A stretch of DNA of 64,000 nt, taken from positions 558,001-622,000 of the forward strand of contig NZ_CP091036.1 in the NCBI RefSeq assembly GCF_021535135.1. The letters run 5' to 3'. Below the pieces are notes generated by a model. The model did no database searches. It saw only the letters and a list, made by a program, of their open reading frames with translations, and was not told where the DNA came from. The translations under genes and the position numbers were made by a program. Source of the DNA: Antarcticibacterium sp. 1MA-6-2 (GTDB taxonomy: Bacteria; Bacteroidota; Bacteroidia; Flavobacteriales; Flavobacteriaceae). Positions 28,748 through 39,761 of this stretch are shown piece by piece; positions within the stretch are counted from its first letter, which is position 1, and every line of letters begins with the position of its first letter.

Positions 28748-29464
28748 ATGAAAAGTAAAATTCACTTGTTAGTAGGCCTTGCGGTAATGATTAGCAGTTG
28801 TTCAAATGATGACGATACTGTAAAAAAAATTGATTCTCATGTAGTAAACTACGATTTCAGTACTAATGCAGAAGGATGGGAAGGCCACTTCGCAGATTAC
28901 CCGGTTGGAGAAGAAGATTTCTATGAATTACAATTCAATCACAGTCCCCTGCCGGAACCCCTCGATCAAAATCAAAAGTCTCTCAAACAATCCGGAAATA
29001 ACCATAGCGATGATCTTTTTATGTATATAAAAAAGAAAATATCGGGTTTAAGAGCAAATCAGGTGTACGATGTTACTTTTACCGTAGAAGTTGCTACCAA
29101 TGCAGCTAGTAATTCATTTGGAGCAGGGGGATCTCCGGCCAGTTCAGTAGTTATAAAAGCCGGGGCTACCACTATAGAACCGAAAAAGGAAGTAGACGAT
29201 TTAGATCATTACCGCATGAATATTGATATAGGAAGTCAGGTTAGTTCGGGTGATGATATGCTCGTAATCGGAGATTTTTCCAATGGTCTGGAAGAAAATA
29301 TTTATAAATTAAAAACTCTTACGAACGAATCCAGTTTTACTGTTACAACTGATGAAAATGGAGAGGTATGGGCTATTGTGGGCACTGATTCGGGTTTTGA
29401 AGCAACAACTACTATCTACTACAACAAAATAGCCATAGAATTCGAACCCATAAATTCGAAATAA
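28748..29464 (+). CDS. Hypothetical lipoprotein
   Basis: A 238-residue protein not recognised beyond its lipoprotein leader: MKSKIHLLVGLAVMISSC with a lipobox ISSC, then a DDD stretch. The rest is rich in beta-forming segments (VNYDFSTNAEGWEGHF, VYDVTFTVEVATN, TIYYNKIAIEFEP) and resembles a jelly-roll, carbohydrate-binding-like fold. It has its own strong terminator and precedes a GH9 glycosidase, so glycan binding at the outer membrane is a guess from context. Confidence 0.75.
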   Translation: MKSKIHLLVGLAVMISSCSNDDDTVKKIDSHVVNYDFSTNAEGWEGHFADYPVGEEDFYELQFNHSPLPEPLDQNQKSLKQSGNNHSDDLFMYIKKKISGLRANQVYDVTFTVEVATNAASNSFGAGGSPASSVVIKAGATTIEPKKEVDDLDHYRMNIDIGSQVSSGDDMLVIGDFSNGLEENIYKLKTLTNESSFTVTTDENGEVWAIVGTDSGFEATTTIYYNKIAIEFEPINSK

Positions 29465-29521
29465 TATGGCAGAAGAAGGTTGAGAGGGCCAAATCCTTTA
29501 TACTTACTATTCATAACTAAT

Positions 29522-29553
29522 AGGGTTTGACTATTTAAGTCAAACCCTTTTTT
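29522..29553 (+). terminator. Rho-independent terminator after the lipoprotein gene
   Basis: Perfect 10-bp stem agggtttgac/gtcaaaccct with a 7-base loop, followed directly by a T6 run. Located 58 bases after the lipoprotein stop. Confidence 0.9.
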
Positions 29554-29794
29554 CATATTATTCAGGAATTACTTGAGAACGATTAATTCTTATCCAATAG
29601 AAACTTTTATTTTTTGGATACTGAGATTTCTAAAAGATTAATTTAAAGCACAGTATAAATCAGGACGTTTAAAAATGTATATTGAGGTTAAAATTTTGCT
29701 GAACATTAGTTAGTCCAATTTTTTAAAATCTGCTGCTAAATTTTTTAGGCAGTAAGAAAAATAAAATTTTCTAGGGAAACCAAATTTTGATAAT

Positions 29795-32340
29795 ATGAAA
29801 AGATTTACAATTTTATCAGTTGTAATGCTGCTATTTGCTTCATCGGGTACTGCATGGTGTCAGGAGTTGAAACTTAATGATCTTGAATATTTTGAAAAAC
29901 AAGGCCTTAATGTTCTCGTCTACAACAACCTTTTCTCAAGTGGGTTTAACGATGAAAAGACTGCGGGAATAGAATTGATTCACCATGGAGTAAGGACTGC
30001 CCAGGGTGGGGCGGTAAGACTGTCCAGCACTCCGGAGCAAGTGGGATCTCGTTCCCGCCATACCAAGCCGAAAGGTAAATCGTGGATCAAATAGTATTGA
30101 AACGATCTTAAGATATGAAGATTTTGATTTTGAATCCAGAGTTGTTGTTACTGCTAAGGGTAAAGGTGTGGAAATAGCTGTTTATCTTGATAAAGTAGGT
30201 TCCTAAGAAGTTAGAAGGAAGTGCAGGATTTAATCTTGAATTTCTACCCTCACAATATTGGGCTAAAACCTATATAATGGACGGGCGCATAAATCGATTC
30301 CCGCGCTATGTAGTAGGTAATACCACTACCCGGCCTATCAGTGAAAAATTAAAGCAATTCAAAGGCTATGAAACCTATGATGACAGGGGTACCGGGGAAT
30401 TTATAGAACCACTTCCACTTGAAACAGGACGCACTCTTCTTATTGCACCCGATGAACCTTCCCGGATGGTAAAAATTACTTCTCAGGCAGCCGATCTAAT
30501 GCTTTTTGACGGGCGGGTTTTGGCACAAAATGGGTGGTATGTAGTGCGCAGCTTACTTCCGGCAGGTAAAACAGGAAAAGTTTTGACCTGGACAATTGAG
30601 CCTAATGCTATTGAAGGCTGGATAAGAGAACCTAATATTGGCTTCTCACAGGTAGGTTACCTTCCATCTCAGGAAAAAGTTTCTGTCATTGAACTGGACA
30701 AGAAAGATAAACCACTTGAAAACGCATCAATTAACAAAATTGGCGAAGACGGGAAAGCTACTGAGGTTTTTAGTGGAACTATTGTTCCCTGGGGGGATTA
30801 TTATAAATATCATTATGTGAAATTTGATTTTTCTTCAGTGGATACCCCGGGTATTTACTATATAAAATATGGTGATAAGAAAACCAATAATTTCATAATA
30901 AACAACAGCGTTTATGATAAGATCACCGACGCCACCAGCGATATTTGGATTCCTATCCATATGAATCATATGTTCGTTAAGGAAGGATACAGAGTGTGGC
31001 ACGGTGAGCCGTTTAAGGATGGTTACCTTCAGGCTCCGCCAAATACCGATCATTTTGATCTTCACGATCAGGGACCAACAACAGATACCAAATACAAAGC
31101 ACTGGAATTGATCCCCGGATTAAATGTTGGTGGTTTTTTTGACGCCGGAGATTTTGACATTGAGACGGGGTCGAATATTAGTGTAGTACAGAATTTTGTG
31201 CAAACCTGGGAATCTTTTAAACCTTTACGAGATCAGACCTTTGTTGATCAAAAAGCACGACATGTTGTTCTACACAGGCCAGATGGTACTCCCGATATCC
31301 TGCAGTTTATTGAACATGGTACTTTGAACCTCGTAGCTCAGGCTGAAATTATTGGACATATGGCACAAACACTTTCTAATTCGGTTCTTTATAATTACCA
31401 TCATCTTGGTGACGCGGCCTCGTTAACTGATGGACTTCCTTATAATCCGGAACTGGGTCCTTATGAGGTTGCCGCTGATGGCGAGTCCAGCGGAGTTAAA
31501 GATGACATGTGGGCATTTACAAGCCGTAATCCTGCTCTTGATCTTAGGGCTGCAACAATGTTTGCCGCAGCCAGCCGTGCATTAAAAGGATATAATGAAG
31601 ATCTTTCTGAAAGAGCTTTATATCAGTCAAAAAGGCTTCTAAAAGAATCCACAGAATTACTGGCAACACAGCCGCAGGATAGTACCGACAGAGAATGGGC
31701 TTCAGTAGCAGATATTTCTACTAATCTTCAACTTTACATCTCTACAGAAGAGAAACAGTTTTCAGAAAAATTTCTGGAACTTTTATGGCCTGCTCTTGAT
31801 CGTAATGTCAGTTTTGTAATTTCAACTGCATTGCACGCCATTCCACACATGGATGCTTCTTATAAGGAGAAGCTGCGCCCTTATGTTGTAAAGTATAAAG
31901 ATTATATTGAAGAACTTGAAAAAGACAATCCTTATGGGGTACCAATCGGCCTTGGGAACTGGGCGGGAAGTGGATTTATTGTAAACTTTGGTACCACCAT
32001 TAGCTTTGCCAATCAACATTTCCCGGATATTATTGATGCCAGCCACGCATTTAAAACTACCGACTGGCTATTTGGAAACCATCCTTACCACAATTATTCT
32101 TTGGTAGCCACAGTGGGTGCGGCACGTCCGAAGGAAGTATTTTATGGAAATAACAGGGCAGATTTTTCTTTTATTCCCGGCAATGTTGCCCCCGGTATCT
32201 TATTCAGGAAACCAGATCACTTTGAAAATTACGACGACTGGCCATTTTTATGGGGACAAAATGAAGGTACCATTGGAGGAAATACCAGTTATCTTATATT
32301 TGGATCAGCTTTTAAAAATCTTATTATAGACTCGGAATAA
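29795..32340 (+). pseudogene. Glycoside hydrolase family 9 (cellulase-like) with N-terminal domains, frameshifted twice
   Basis: A secreted glycosidase of about 848 residues. A signal peptide (MLLFASSGTAWCQ) is followed by a beta-rich N-terminal region, a CelD-type Ig-like domain (GFSQVGYLPSQEKVSVIEL, then FDFSSVDTPGIYYIKYG) and a GH9 (alpha/alpha)6 barrel: GGFFDAGDFD is the DAGD catalytic-base motif, FGNHPYHNYSLV the His-containing motif and NEGTIGGNTSYL supplies the catalytic Glu. Breaks near 30040 and 30205 separate the N-terminal region; corrected, it reads AVYLDK then VPKKLEGSAGFNLEFLP. GH9 enzymes cut beta-1,4-glucans or act as exo-glucosaminidases; the specificity is not decided here. 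Confidence 0.8.
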
Positions 32341-32387
32341 ATGCCAGTAAGTTGAAAAATCGGTAATAGATTTTATTACTTCAATTT

Positions 32388-32435
32388 AGCGCACGTACTA
32401 TCCATCTTTTAAGGTTTAGTACTTGCGCTTTTTTG
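32388..32435 (+). terminator. Rho-independent terminator after the GH9 gene
   Basis: Stem agcgcacgtacta/tagtacttgcgct pairs at 12 of 13 positions around a 16-base loop and is followed by T6. The rest of 32341-32759 holds no convincing gene. Confidence 0.8.
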
Positions 32436-32759
32436 CTGTAAATGAATTTCTGAAGGAGAAACGACATCCCGGTATTTTACCAATTTGATTTCCCGAATTG
32501 CCGGAAATAACTTTAAATACACAGGATATTTCATTTCTTTCAAAATCTGAACGAGTATGGAGTATTCGATTTTTGGTTTTATATATCTTTTTTTAATCCC
32601 TACCCTATCCATCGATCTAAGCAATCGTTTAGGTGACGAAGATTTTGATACCATAAACAGAATTGCCGATTATTCATCTCTCTAAACTTCAGATTAAAAT
32701 TTTTTGGTGCAACATAAAGCTTAATATTAAGCGTTTTCAATTGACTCGAAGCAGAATTG

Positions 32760-35700
32760 TCATCCTGCCAGCTTCTTTATATTATCATCCAGTCTCACAT
32801 CGATCAGAAGGTAGTTTGGATCAATTCCGCCGCTGGATGGTTTTCGTGGTACAGATATTTTTATTGTCTGCTCTCCTGATTTTATTCGGTGCATCTTCAG
32901 ATAAAGTGGCTGCCCTCCTTCATAAATTCCGATTTCCAGCCAATCATTCATCGGCACCTCTTTTTCAGTTCCGGCTGAATCAACTACAAACTTTTCGGCA
33001 TCTACTTTAAAAGTAACATCCCAGGTTCCCTGCTGATTTTCTTCTGCTGCAAATTGTTTGGTTTTGAGTCGCCAGTAGGTGTTTTCTTCAAAGAGATCCT
33101 TCAGAAGATAATTCAGGGAGTCCGGCGTTGCCTGTTGTAGTTCATTATAAAGGTCAAGGCTTGTAGGCAGGGGAAGCTTTCCTGTCTCGTGATCCTGCAG
33201 AACATTACGTAGCGCAGCATTCACTTTTTGCTTACCAACATATTTACTCAAAGCATACATTGCCAGTCCTCCTTTTTTATAGTATAAAAACTGTTCATCT
33301 GCCTGAAGTAAAGAAGCTGATGCAAGGGAGCGGGGCATTGCATAAGAAGAATGCAAAAATTCTATGTATTTCTGCAAATGGCCACCCCCATAAGTCTTTT
33401 CAAGAACCTGCAAACCGGAATAAACGGCAAGGCCTTCAATCAAAACACCTAGCTCCTTCAACATAAGCAGGATTTAATCTTGCTAATCCCCACCACTGGT
33501 GCGCTAATTCGTGAGCCATTATGTAATATTGAAGGTCAAAGCAGGTAGGGCTGTCATCGGGGTTCATTAGGCCATACTGTTCTCCATAATAGATAATTCC
33601 TGCATCTGCACTTGCACCACTTCCCGGACCTGCTCTCTCTATTGCTGTAAAATTTTTGTAAGGGTAAGCTCCAAACTGCTCTGTATAATATTCCAGCGAA
33701 GCCTGTATGCTATTCATCATCTTATCAATATTTTGATTGTGACCGGGATGATAGTAGATTTTAATTGCCACATCCTTCCATTTGCTTTCTATTACCGCAT
33801 AATCTGCTGATAATACAGAATACTCCCCTCCTATTTGACTATCGGTTTTGTAATGGAAGTAGCGTCGGTCATTTTCTGTCCAGGTTCGTTGTAAAGCCCC
33901 GGGCGCAACGGCTACTTCATTCATGGCTGTACCTATTATAGCTTCAAATGTTGTTTGATTTTTGTTCATAGGTTTTTTACGAGCCTCAGGATCATAAAGG
34001 GAAGGCATTTCAGGACGCGCAGTAAGTAAGTACTTTTTCCTTATAACTGCATCATCTAATTCCCTGTCGCTGAAGTAACCAATCGTGGGAAGCAGGTCGA
34101 AATTCGTAAAATTGGTGCCACCTTCCACCACCAATGGTTTTATACCTTTCTGTTTAAACCCCTGCGGATTATATTGAACCAGGAAATTTAATTCTAAGGA
34201 ATCTCCCGGTCTTAATGGCTGCTCCAATACATAGACGTGGTGACTGAGATCTTTGTCTATGACCACGCTAAGCGGTAAGTGACCGATCAAATTTCACTTC
34301 AGTAAATTCACTGCCCGAAGCACTTCCAATATGTATAGAGTCTATAGCTACTGAATCCTTATTTACAAGAGTATAAGTTCCGTGGATTTCGGCTTGCTGC
34401 CTTTCCGGATAAAGTTCCACTTGCAATTTTGTAGCTGTTACCTGTGGTTTCGGGGTATTTCTGTACCTGCCATAACGCCGCTCGTATTCGGCTTGCCTCT
34501 CAGTGAGTTCAGACTCAGTTTGGTAATCGTTGAGCATATTCGTGTTATAGAAAATGAAACTTCCAAGGGTGAATAAAAGCCCCGCACCTAAGATGCTTAT
34601 CCAAATAATTGAGCCTGTAAATCGCTGCTGAGCAATCTGAAAGCGAGATTTTAAACTTCGATCCTTTCCCCGTACCCACAGCAATTTTGCTGCTACTGCC
34701 AACAGTATAGCCCATGCTATCCAATAAGCCTTGAACCACAGCCAGGGACCCAGCGAAGCTCCAAAACCACGCATATCTGTATACCACCATCCCGGCCCGT
34801 CACCATAAACAAGCATACTGTGTTCAATGCCAAATTTTGTTGGAAAAGCCATAAAGTTGAAAACTAAAAGTACCACCATGAACCCAATATATTTTTGGTT
34901 TACTACAATATGTACCACAAAAGCAATTGCGGTAAAGAGCAGGTAGTCTATAAGTTGGAGTCCAAAAAGAGTTTTTAGATAAAGGCTTATTTCCAGATTA
35001 TCTGCACCCAGGATTAATTGCATCAGAATACCTCCACCCATAAGTATGACTATCCAGGTAACAATAACGAGACTTAAACCAAGAAACTTACCGGTAAGAA
35101 GTACCCAATCGGGTGCTAAGTGCTGCATCAGCAATATCATTTATCCCTTTATCCCGCTCAAGCCATATAAGCTCTCCGGTGAAGAACATAATGAGAAGCG
35201 GGATAATAACCCAGGGGGAACCAATATTACTAACAGGAGCTGTAAAATAAGAAATCACCTGCTGGGTTGTTGGAAGCAACTGAATTCCCTGCTCATTTAT
35301 GATAAGGTCGCCAAATGCTGCGGAAATAATAGCAATAGCACCAACGAGGGTAAGTCCCAGTGGATGTGTGGCTATTTTCTTAAATGATGCCCAGGCTATA
35401 GTGAGTGTCTGACTGATATAGGTTCCAAAGCCGAAGTTTTGTTGTACCTTCGGAACCGAAATAGCAGCTGCTCTTATAATTCCGGTGTCAGCAGAAATTT
35501 CAGACGAAGCTTTTGACTTCCTTTTAAATCTGCCAAACCAGCTTTTTGTTACCGGATGAGCAAAACTGAAGCGGAAGTAGGTAAAAATTAATAATCCCAC
35601 TGCGACGAAAAACCAAAGGATTTTGTTCAGAAGAAACATACCTTCCGGTTGAACTAGTCGGTAATTTTTTTCGGGAACAGACCAGGTCGCCATTTCGGCG

Positions 35701-36359
35701 CCCACGATTCCCAATATCCCCACCGGGTCCAGAACGCGATTAAAGTCCCAGTTTCCAAAAATGTTCGTGAGTGAGGCGGCCACGAGTTGAGGAAAAATAG
35801 CCAATAACAAACTGGCAATATAAGCTGTCATCACCTGCTAAGCTTAGTGCTGCAAATGTGAATTGTAAAGCTGTTGCCACAAAAACCACTTAAGTAAAGC
35901 AATCAGAAAATAGATATTCAGGTAGGCTTCCGGTCTAAAAGCTAATAATTCCTCCTGTTCCATGCCCGGAATAAACTCCGGCAAATAGAAGGAAAGCATG
36001 ATACCTAAAGGAAGAGTAAGTGTTACCAGCGCATTTACTGCAAAGGCTGCAAAAACCTAGCCTCCCAGGTAGTTGAGTTTTTTAACCGGAGAGGTATATA
36101 TAAGAGGATGTATGCGCATTTGAACGTCACGTGCTGCTGCTTCTCCGGCCACAGAGGCACCAATAATAAGCCAGATTAATCCGCCAATTACCGTCAAACC
36201 TGTCATATGAGCTGTATTATTTGGGAATACACCATCTCCGGTCGCCACGAGCAGCTTCATACCAATTGTAAGAGTCAGGAGGACTGCAAAATAAAGCCAG
36301 GTGGAGATTCGGCTTCTCAGATAGGCGAACTCAGAGGTAAAGATCTTTAGGAAAATCAT
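32760..36359 (-). pseudogene. ABC transporter permease/M1 family aminopeptidase fusion, multiply frameshifted
   Basis: A large membrane protein of about 1,200 residues typical of Bacteroidota. The N-terminal half carries ABC-2-type membrane helices (36359 to about 34550); the C-terminal half is a gluzincin M1 peptidase with HELAHQWWG (zinc site), NPAYVEGA and EGLAVYSGLQVLEKTYG, whose Glu is the third ligand. I count at least five frame breaks and one in-frame TAG: 36057, 35889-35894, near 35835, 35116-35120, 34268-34272 and 33449-33452. Most fall at RC-TTA/TAA/TAG-GY reads, where RCCGGY would restore, for example, GGRF near the start. Paired with the ATPase at 36356; cargo unknown. Confidence 0.8.
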
Positions 36360-37283
36360 GACTGCACCTCTCCTTCCTTTTGCAGCACCTGCTTTTGATA
36401 ATGCCCTGCCATAGTGGTGAAGTAAACATCTTCCAGATCGGGAGCTACGGCTTCGAAGCTGTTGCCGGGATTTTCCTCGCTATAGATATGCACTACTGTT
36501 CTTCCGCTTAAAAGTTTAGTCGAAATTACCTTATGCTCCTGCTCCAGGTGAGCTACCTGACTTTTTTCAACAATGCGGCGCCAGATCTTTCCCTGAAGGT
36601 TTTCTACTGCTTGTAAAGGTTCCGATTCCTGTAATATTTGCCCATTGGCAATAATGGCCATCCGGGTGCAAAGCTCGCTTACATCTTCTACAATGTGAGT
36701 GGATAAAATTACTACAGCGTTCTCTCCTAACTCACTCAAAAGGTTGAGAAAACGAACCCTTTCCGCAGGATCCAGGCTTAGTCGTAGGTTCATCTACGAT
36801 CATTAGCTTCGGATTTCCTAAAAGTGCAACTGCCACCCCGAACCGTTGTTTCATTCCGCCTGAAAATCCACCTAACTTCTGTCTGCGCTTTTCCCAAAGA
36901 TTTGTTTGTTTCAGTAAGCCTTCCACTACTTCCTTTCTCGAAGCCCGGTTGGTAATTCCTTTGAGGACAGCAAAGTAATCAAGGAGATCCTCCGCTTTGG
37001 CTTTTGGGTATAGTCCGAACTCCTGCGGCAGGTATCCCAATGTTTGCCGCACCTCGTCCTTTTGCTTCAGTACATCTAAATTCCCTAAAAATATTTGTCC
37101 TTCATCCGGCTCCTGCAATGTCGCAAGGGTGCGCATAAGTGTAGATTTACTTGCTCCGTTAGGACCAAGCAGTCCGTACATTCCAGCAGGAATATTCAGT
37201 GAAATATTATTTAATGCCTGCACCCCGTTGGCGTAGGTTTTAGAGACATTTTTAATGGACAGGTGAATTTGATGATTTTCCAT
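36356..37283 (-). pseudogene. ABC transporter ATP-binding protein, frameshifted
   Basis: An ABC ATPase of about 308 residues partnering the permease/peptidase downstream (4-base ATGA overlap). Walker A reads GPNGASKST with Ser for the invariant Gly; signature FSGGMKQRFG and Walker B LMIVDEPT are canonical. The frame breaks right after DEPTT at 36777-36781, where ACCGGC in place of ACTAAGC (coding strand) gives the universal DEPTTGLDP. The Walker A anomaly, GCAAGT, also sits where GCCGGT (Ala-Gly) is expected. I read both as artefacts of the same kind, so the ATPase is probably functional. His switch in LSTHIVED. Confidence 0.83.
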
Positions 37284-37538
37284 TGTTTCTGATTTACTTC
37301 TTTTACTTCTTGATTGCTGAAAGCGAGGCTTGATCTTTTATCGCTTATATTCAGACCAAATGAAGTACTAATAGTCTCAATTAAAAAAAGTGATATACCG
37401 CTCCGGGTATTTATTCGACGAGTGCCACCTTTGCTTCGGTCAAAGCAATTACATGATCAATTTCCTATTTGGCAGATTGAAAATAGCCCCCGGTAGATTA
37501 GGTAATAATAGAACAGCTGGAAATAATATCTTTGTTCT

Positions 37539-38576
37539 ATGGAGCGAATTAAAAAGATATTCTTAAGGGTACACGTTATTCTCTGGATCCTGTTTAGCCT
37601 TTTAATAGCCTTGCAAACCACCCAGGAAACTGTCTACTGGTTTAAGTTAACCGTGGCAATACTGCTGACGAGCCTCTATGTTTTCTACAGCCACTTCTTT
37701 CTTCTTACCCATTATTCAGGTAAAAAAAAGAAAGGTGCTTATTTTCTTGCGCTGGCCTGGATTATATTGAGCGGGCCTTTGATGTATATTTTATTGCATT
37801 ACAAAAAGCTGAATACTCCTGATCTTTTTTTTGAATATTACATGGTGTCCCTCATTTCAATTATTCTTCCCTTTATCTTTCTTGGATGGCTGGCGAGAAT
37901 TACTGAGAACCTCGTCTTAAATACCTTTAAGAAAGAGCAGCTGGAAAAACAGGCGGTGGAAGCTGAGCTTTATTATTTAAAATCCCAGATCAACCCGCAT
38001 TTTCTGTTCAACACCCTTAATAATATTCATACATTAGTATATAAACAGGCTCCGGCAGCACCGGAAGCTGTTATGCGGCTGTCCTCATTAATGCGTTATA
38101 TGATCTATGAATCGAACTCTACCACTGTACCCCTTTCTACAGAAATGAAGTACTTAAGTGACTATATGGCCTTGCAGCAGCTTCGTTATAAAAACTCTCC
38201 CATTGTCAATTTTGAAGTAGAAGGAGATATAGAAAACTGCCATATTGCACCGCTTTTATTTATCCATCTTTTGGAAAATGCGTATAAACATAGTCCGGCA
38301 CGTTTGGAATCTGGTGCTATAAACCTAACAATTTCAGTAAAAGAGAATACCCTCACTTTTAAGGTGGAAAACCCAAGGGAAAAGAAGATTGCAAATGGAC
38401 TGGAAGAACCGGGTGGAATTGGTTTGCCAAACGTTCAGAAACGGCTGCAATTACTTTATCCTGATCAGCATCGTCTCGACATTAAAAAGACAGAAGATGT
38501 ATTTACGGTGGAAATGAATATTACTAATCTTCATACGCAAGTTCATGAGAGAAAAGCTCACCTGCTATATAATTGA
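37539..38576 (+). CDS. LytS/YehU-type sensor histidine kinase
   Basis: A 345-residue membrane kinase: four hydrophobic helices in residues 10-135, then the His_kinase domain LKSQINPHFLFNTLNNIH with the phospho-acceptor His, ALMRYMIYES-like segment, and an HATPase lobe with HLLENAYKHSP (N box) and GGIGLPNVQKRL (G box). It is transcribed away from the ABC/peptidase genes across a 255-base gap and overlaps the response-regulator gene by 32 bases, a translationally coupled pair that probably controls the adjacent ABC operon. Confidence 0.92.
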   Translation: MERIKKIFLRVHVILWILFSLLIALQTTQETVYWFKLTVAILLTSLYVFYSHFFLLTHYSGKKKKGAYFLALAWIILSGPLMYILLHYKKLNTPDLFFEYYMVSLISIILPFIFLGWLARITENLVLNTFKKEQLEKQAVEAELYYLKSQINPHFLFNTLNNIHTLVYKQAPAAPEAVMRLSSLMRYMIYESNSTTVPLSTEMKYLSDYMALQQLRYKNSPIVNFEVEGDIENCHIAPLLFIHLLENAYKHSPARLESGAINLTISVKENTLTFKVENPREKKIANGLEEPGGIGLPNVQKRLQLLYPDQHRLDIKKTEDVFTVEMNITNLHTQVHERKAHLLYN

Positions 38577-39273
38577 TGATGAGCATCTGGCTCAGGAAAT
38601 CCTGGAAGAATATGTGGCTAAAGTTCCTTTTCTCGAGCTGAAAGGAATATTTTATTCTCCGCTTGAAGCGGCTGCACAAATGGAGCAGGATAAACCGGAC
38701 CTGCTGTTTCTGGATATTAATATGCCGGATCTGGACGGACTCAGTTTTATCCCAATGCTGAATCCAAAACCGATGATCATACTCACGACAGCCTATGACC
38801 AATATGCTCTGAAGGCTTATGACCTGGAAGTGAAAGATTACCTTTTAAAGCCGATTTCGTTTGAACGGTTTTATAAAGGAGTATTACGCCTTTACCAGGA
38901 ATCAGTTTCTCAGCAAAAGCCGGAAATAAAAGAAACAAAAATTGATGTTCCCCAAGAGTCCGACTTTATTTTTCTGAAGGTGGGGCATCGTATTCAGAAG
39001 CTGCCTATACAGGAAATTATCTATATAGAAGGTATGAAGGATTATTTGCGCATTCATACTGCCATAGAAAAGATAATGACCCTGCTGAGTTTTGGTAAGC
39101 TGGAAGAACTGCTGCCATCTGCTAAATTTGTAAGAGTGCATCGTTCTTTTATGGTTTCCATTGATAAGATAGACCATATCGAAAAAAAACGGATAAAGAT
39201 ATCAGACCGAATTATACCCATAAGCGATACATACTCAGATGGTTTTTACAAGAAGCTGAAAGGTCTACAATAA
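38545..39273 (+). CDS. LytTR family response regulator
   Basis: A 242-residue regulator: receiver domain 1-120 with IIDDE (acidic pair), LLFLDINMPDLDG (phospho-Asp) and LTTAYDQYALKAYDLEVKDYLLKP, then a LytTR DNA-binding domain (about 140-240) with IIYIEGMKDYLRIHT and FVRVHRSFMVSIDKID. LytTR proteins bind direct repeats upstream of targets. Its partner kinase overlaps it; the ABC permease/peptidase operon is the obvious candidate regulon. Confidence 0.93.
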   Translation: MREKLTCYIIDDEHLAQEILEEYVAKVPFLELKGIFYSPLEAAAQMEQDKPDLLFLDINMPDLDGLSFIPMLNPKPMIILTTAYDQYALKAYDLEVKDYLLKPISFERFYKGVLRLYQESVSQQKPEIKETKIDVPQESDFIFLKVGHRIQKLPIQEIIYIEGMKDYLRIHTAIEKIMTLLSFGKLEELLPSAKFVRVHRSFMVSIDKIDHIEKKRIKISDRIIPISDTYSDGFYKKLKGLQ

Positions 39274-39482
39274 TGAACGTTTGGTCAAAACCTCTATGGT
39301 CAAATTATAAGAGGTATCTTCCGTTAAGAAGCCAGTTCTTTTACTGCTGAATTATATTCCTATTCATTTTTAGAGCCCCATCTCCTCCCCTTCAGTTTAA
39401 TCTTTTGTTAATCATTTGATTAGGCTTATAAATATTCCTATTTTATCTAATGTAAATGAATGTATAACTTAAAAATAAAATT

Positions 39483-39692
39483 ATGAGTATTGTAAAAGTT
39501 ATTGAAGTGATCGCCTCATCTGAACAAAGTTTTGATGATGCAGCACGAAATGCCGTAAAGGAAGCTTCTAAAAGTGTGAAAAATATTAAATCGGTTTACA
39601 TAAAAGAAATGACAGCCAACGTCACAGATAACAATATAGTGTCGTATGGAGTCAATGCGAAAATTTCTTTTACAGTAGATAAACTTGATTAA
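39483..39692 (+). CDS. Dodecin family flavin-binding protein
   Basis: A 69-residue dodecin: MSIVKVIEVIASSEQSFDDAARNAVKEA followed by the beta-strand region KSVYIKEMTANV and YGVNAKISFTVD. Dodecins form hollow dodecamers that store riboflavin or FMN, and in some bacteria CoA. It is monocistronic, with its own terminator immediately downstream. The length matches the family (65-75). Confidence 0.93.
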   Translation: MSIVKVIEVIASSEQSFDDAARNAVKEASKSVKNIKSVYIKEMTANVTDNNIVSYGVNAKISFTVDKLD

Positions 39693-39711
39693 CCGAATAA
39701 ATACTAAAATA

Positions 39712-39745
39712 AAATGCCGGGGTTTTAAAGCTCCGGCATTTTTTA
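39712..39745 (+). terminator. Rho-independent terminator between dodecin and glucokinase genes
   Basis: Perfect 10-bp stem aaaatgccgg/ccggcatttt with a 12-base loop and a T-rich tail. It lies 20 bases past the dodecin stop and 17 bases before the end of the convergent glucokinase gene, and the A-rich left flank makes it usable in both directions. Confidence 0.88.
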
Positions 39746-39761
39746 TTTATTCTTCCTGGTC

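Noticed and set aside
32409..32654. Minus-strand 81-aa open frame after the GH9 gene
   Set aside because: It runs through the GH9 terminator and resembles no family; too weak to call.
32760..36359. Genuine pseudogene decay of the peptidase/permease
   Set aside because: All domains and catalytic residues remain, and most breaks carry the RCCGGY error signature; true decay would not be so specific.
37149..37154. Real loss of Walker A Gly, dead ABC ATPase
   Set aside because: The site is exactly where RCCGGY would encode Ala-Gly, and the same gene has a break at a second such site, so a read error is more likely.
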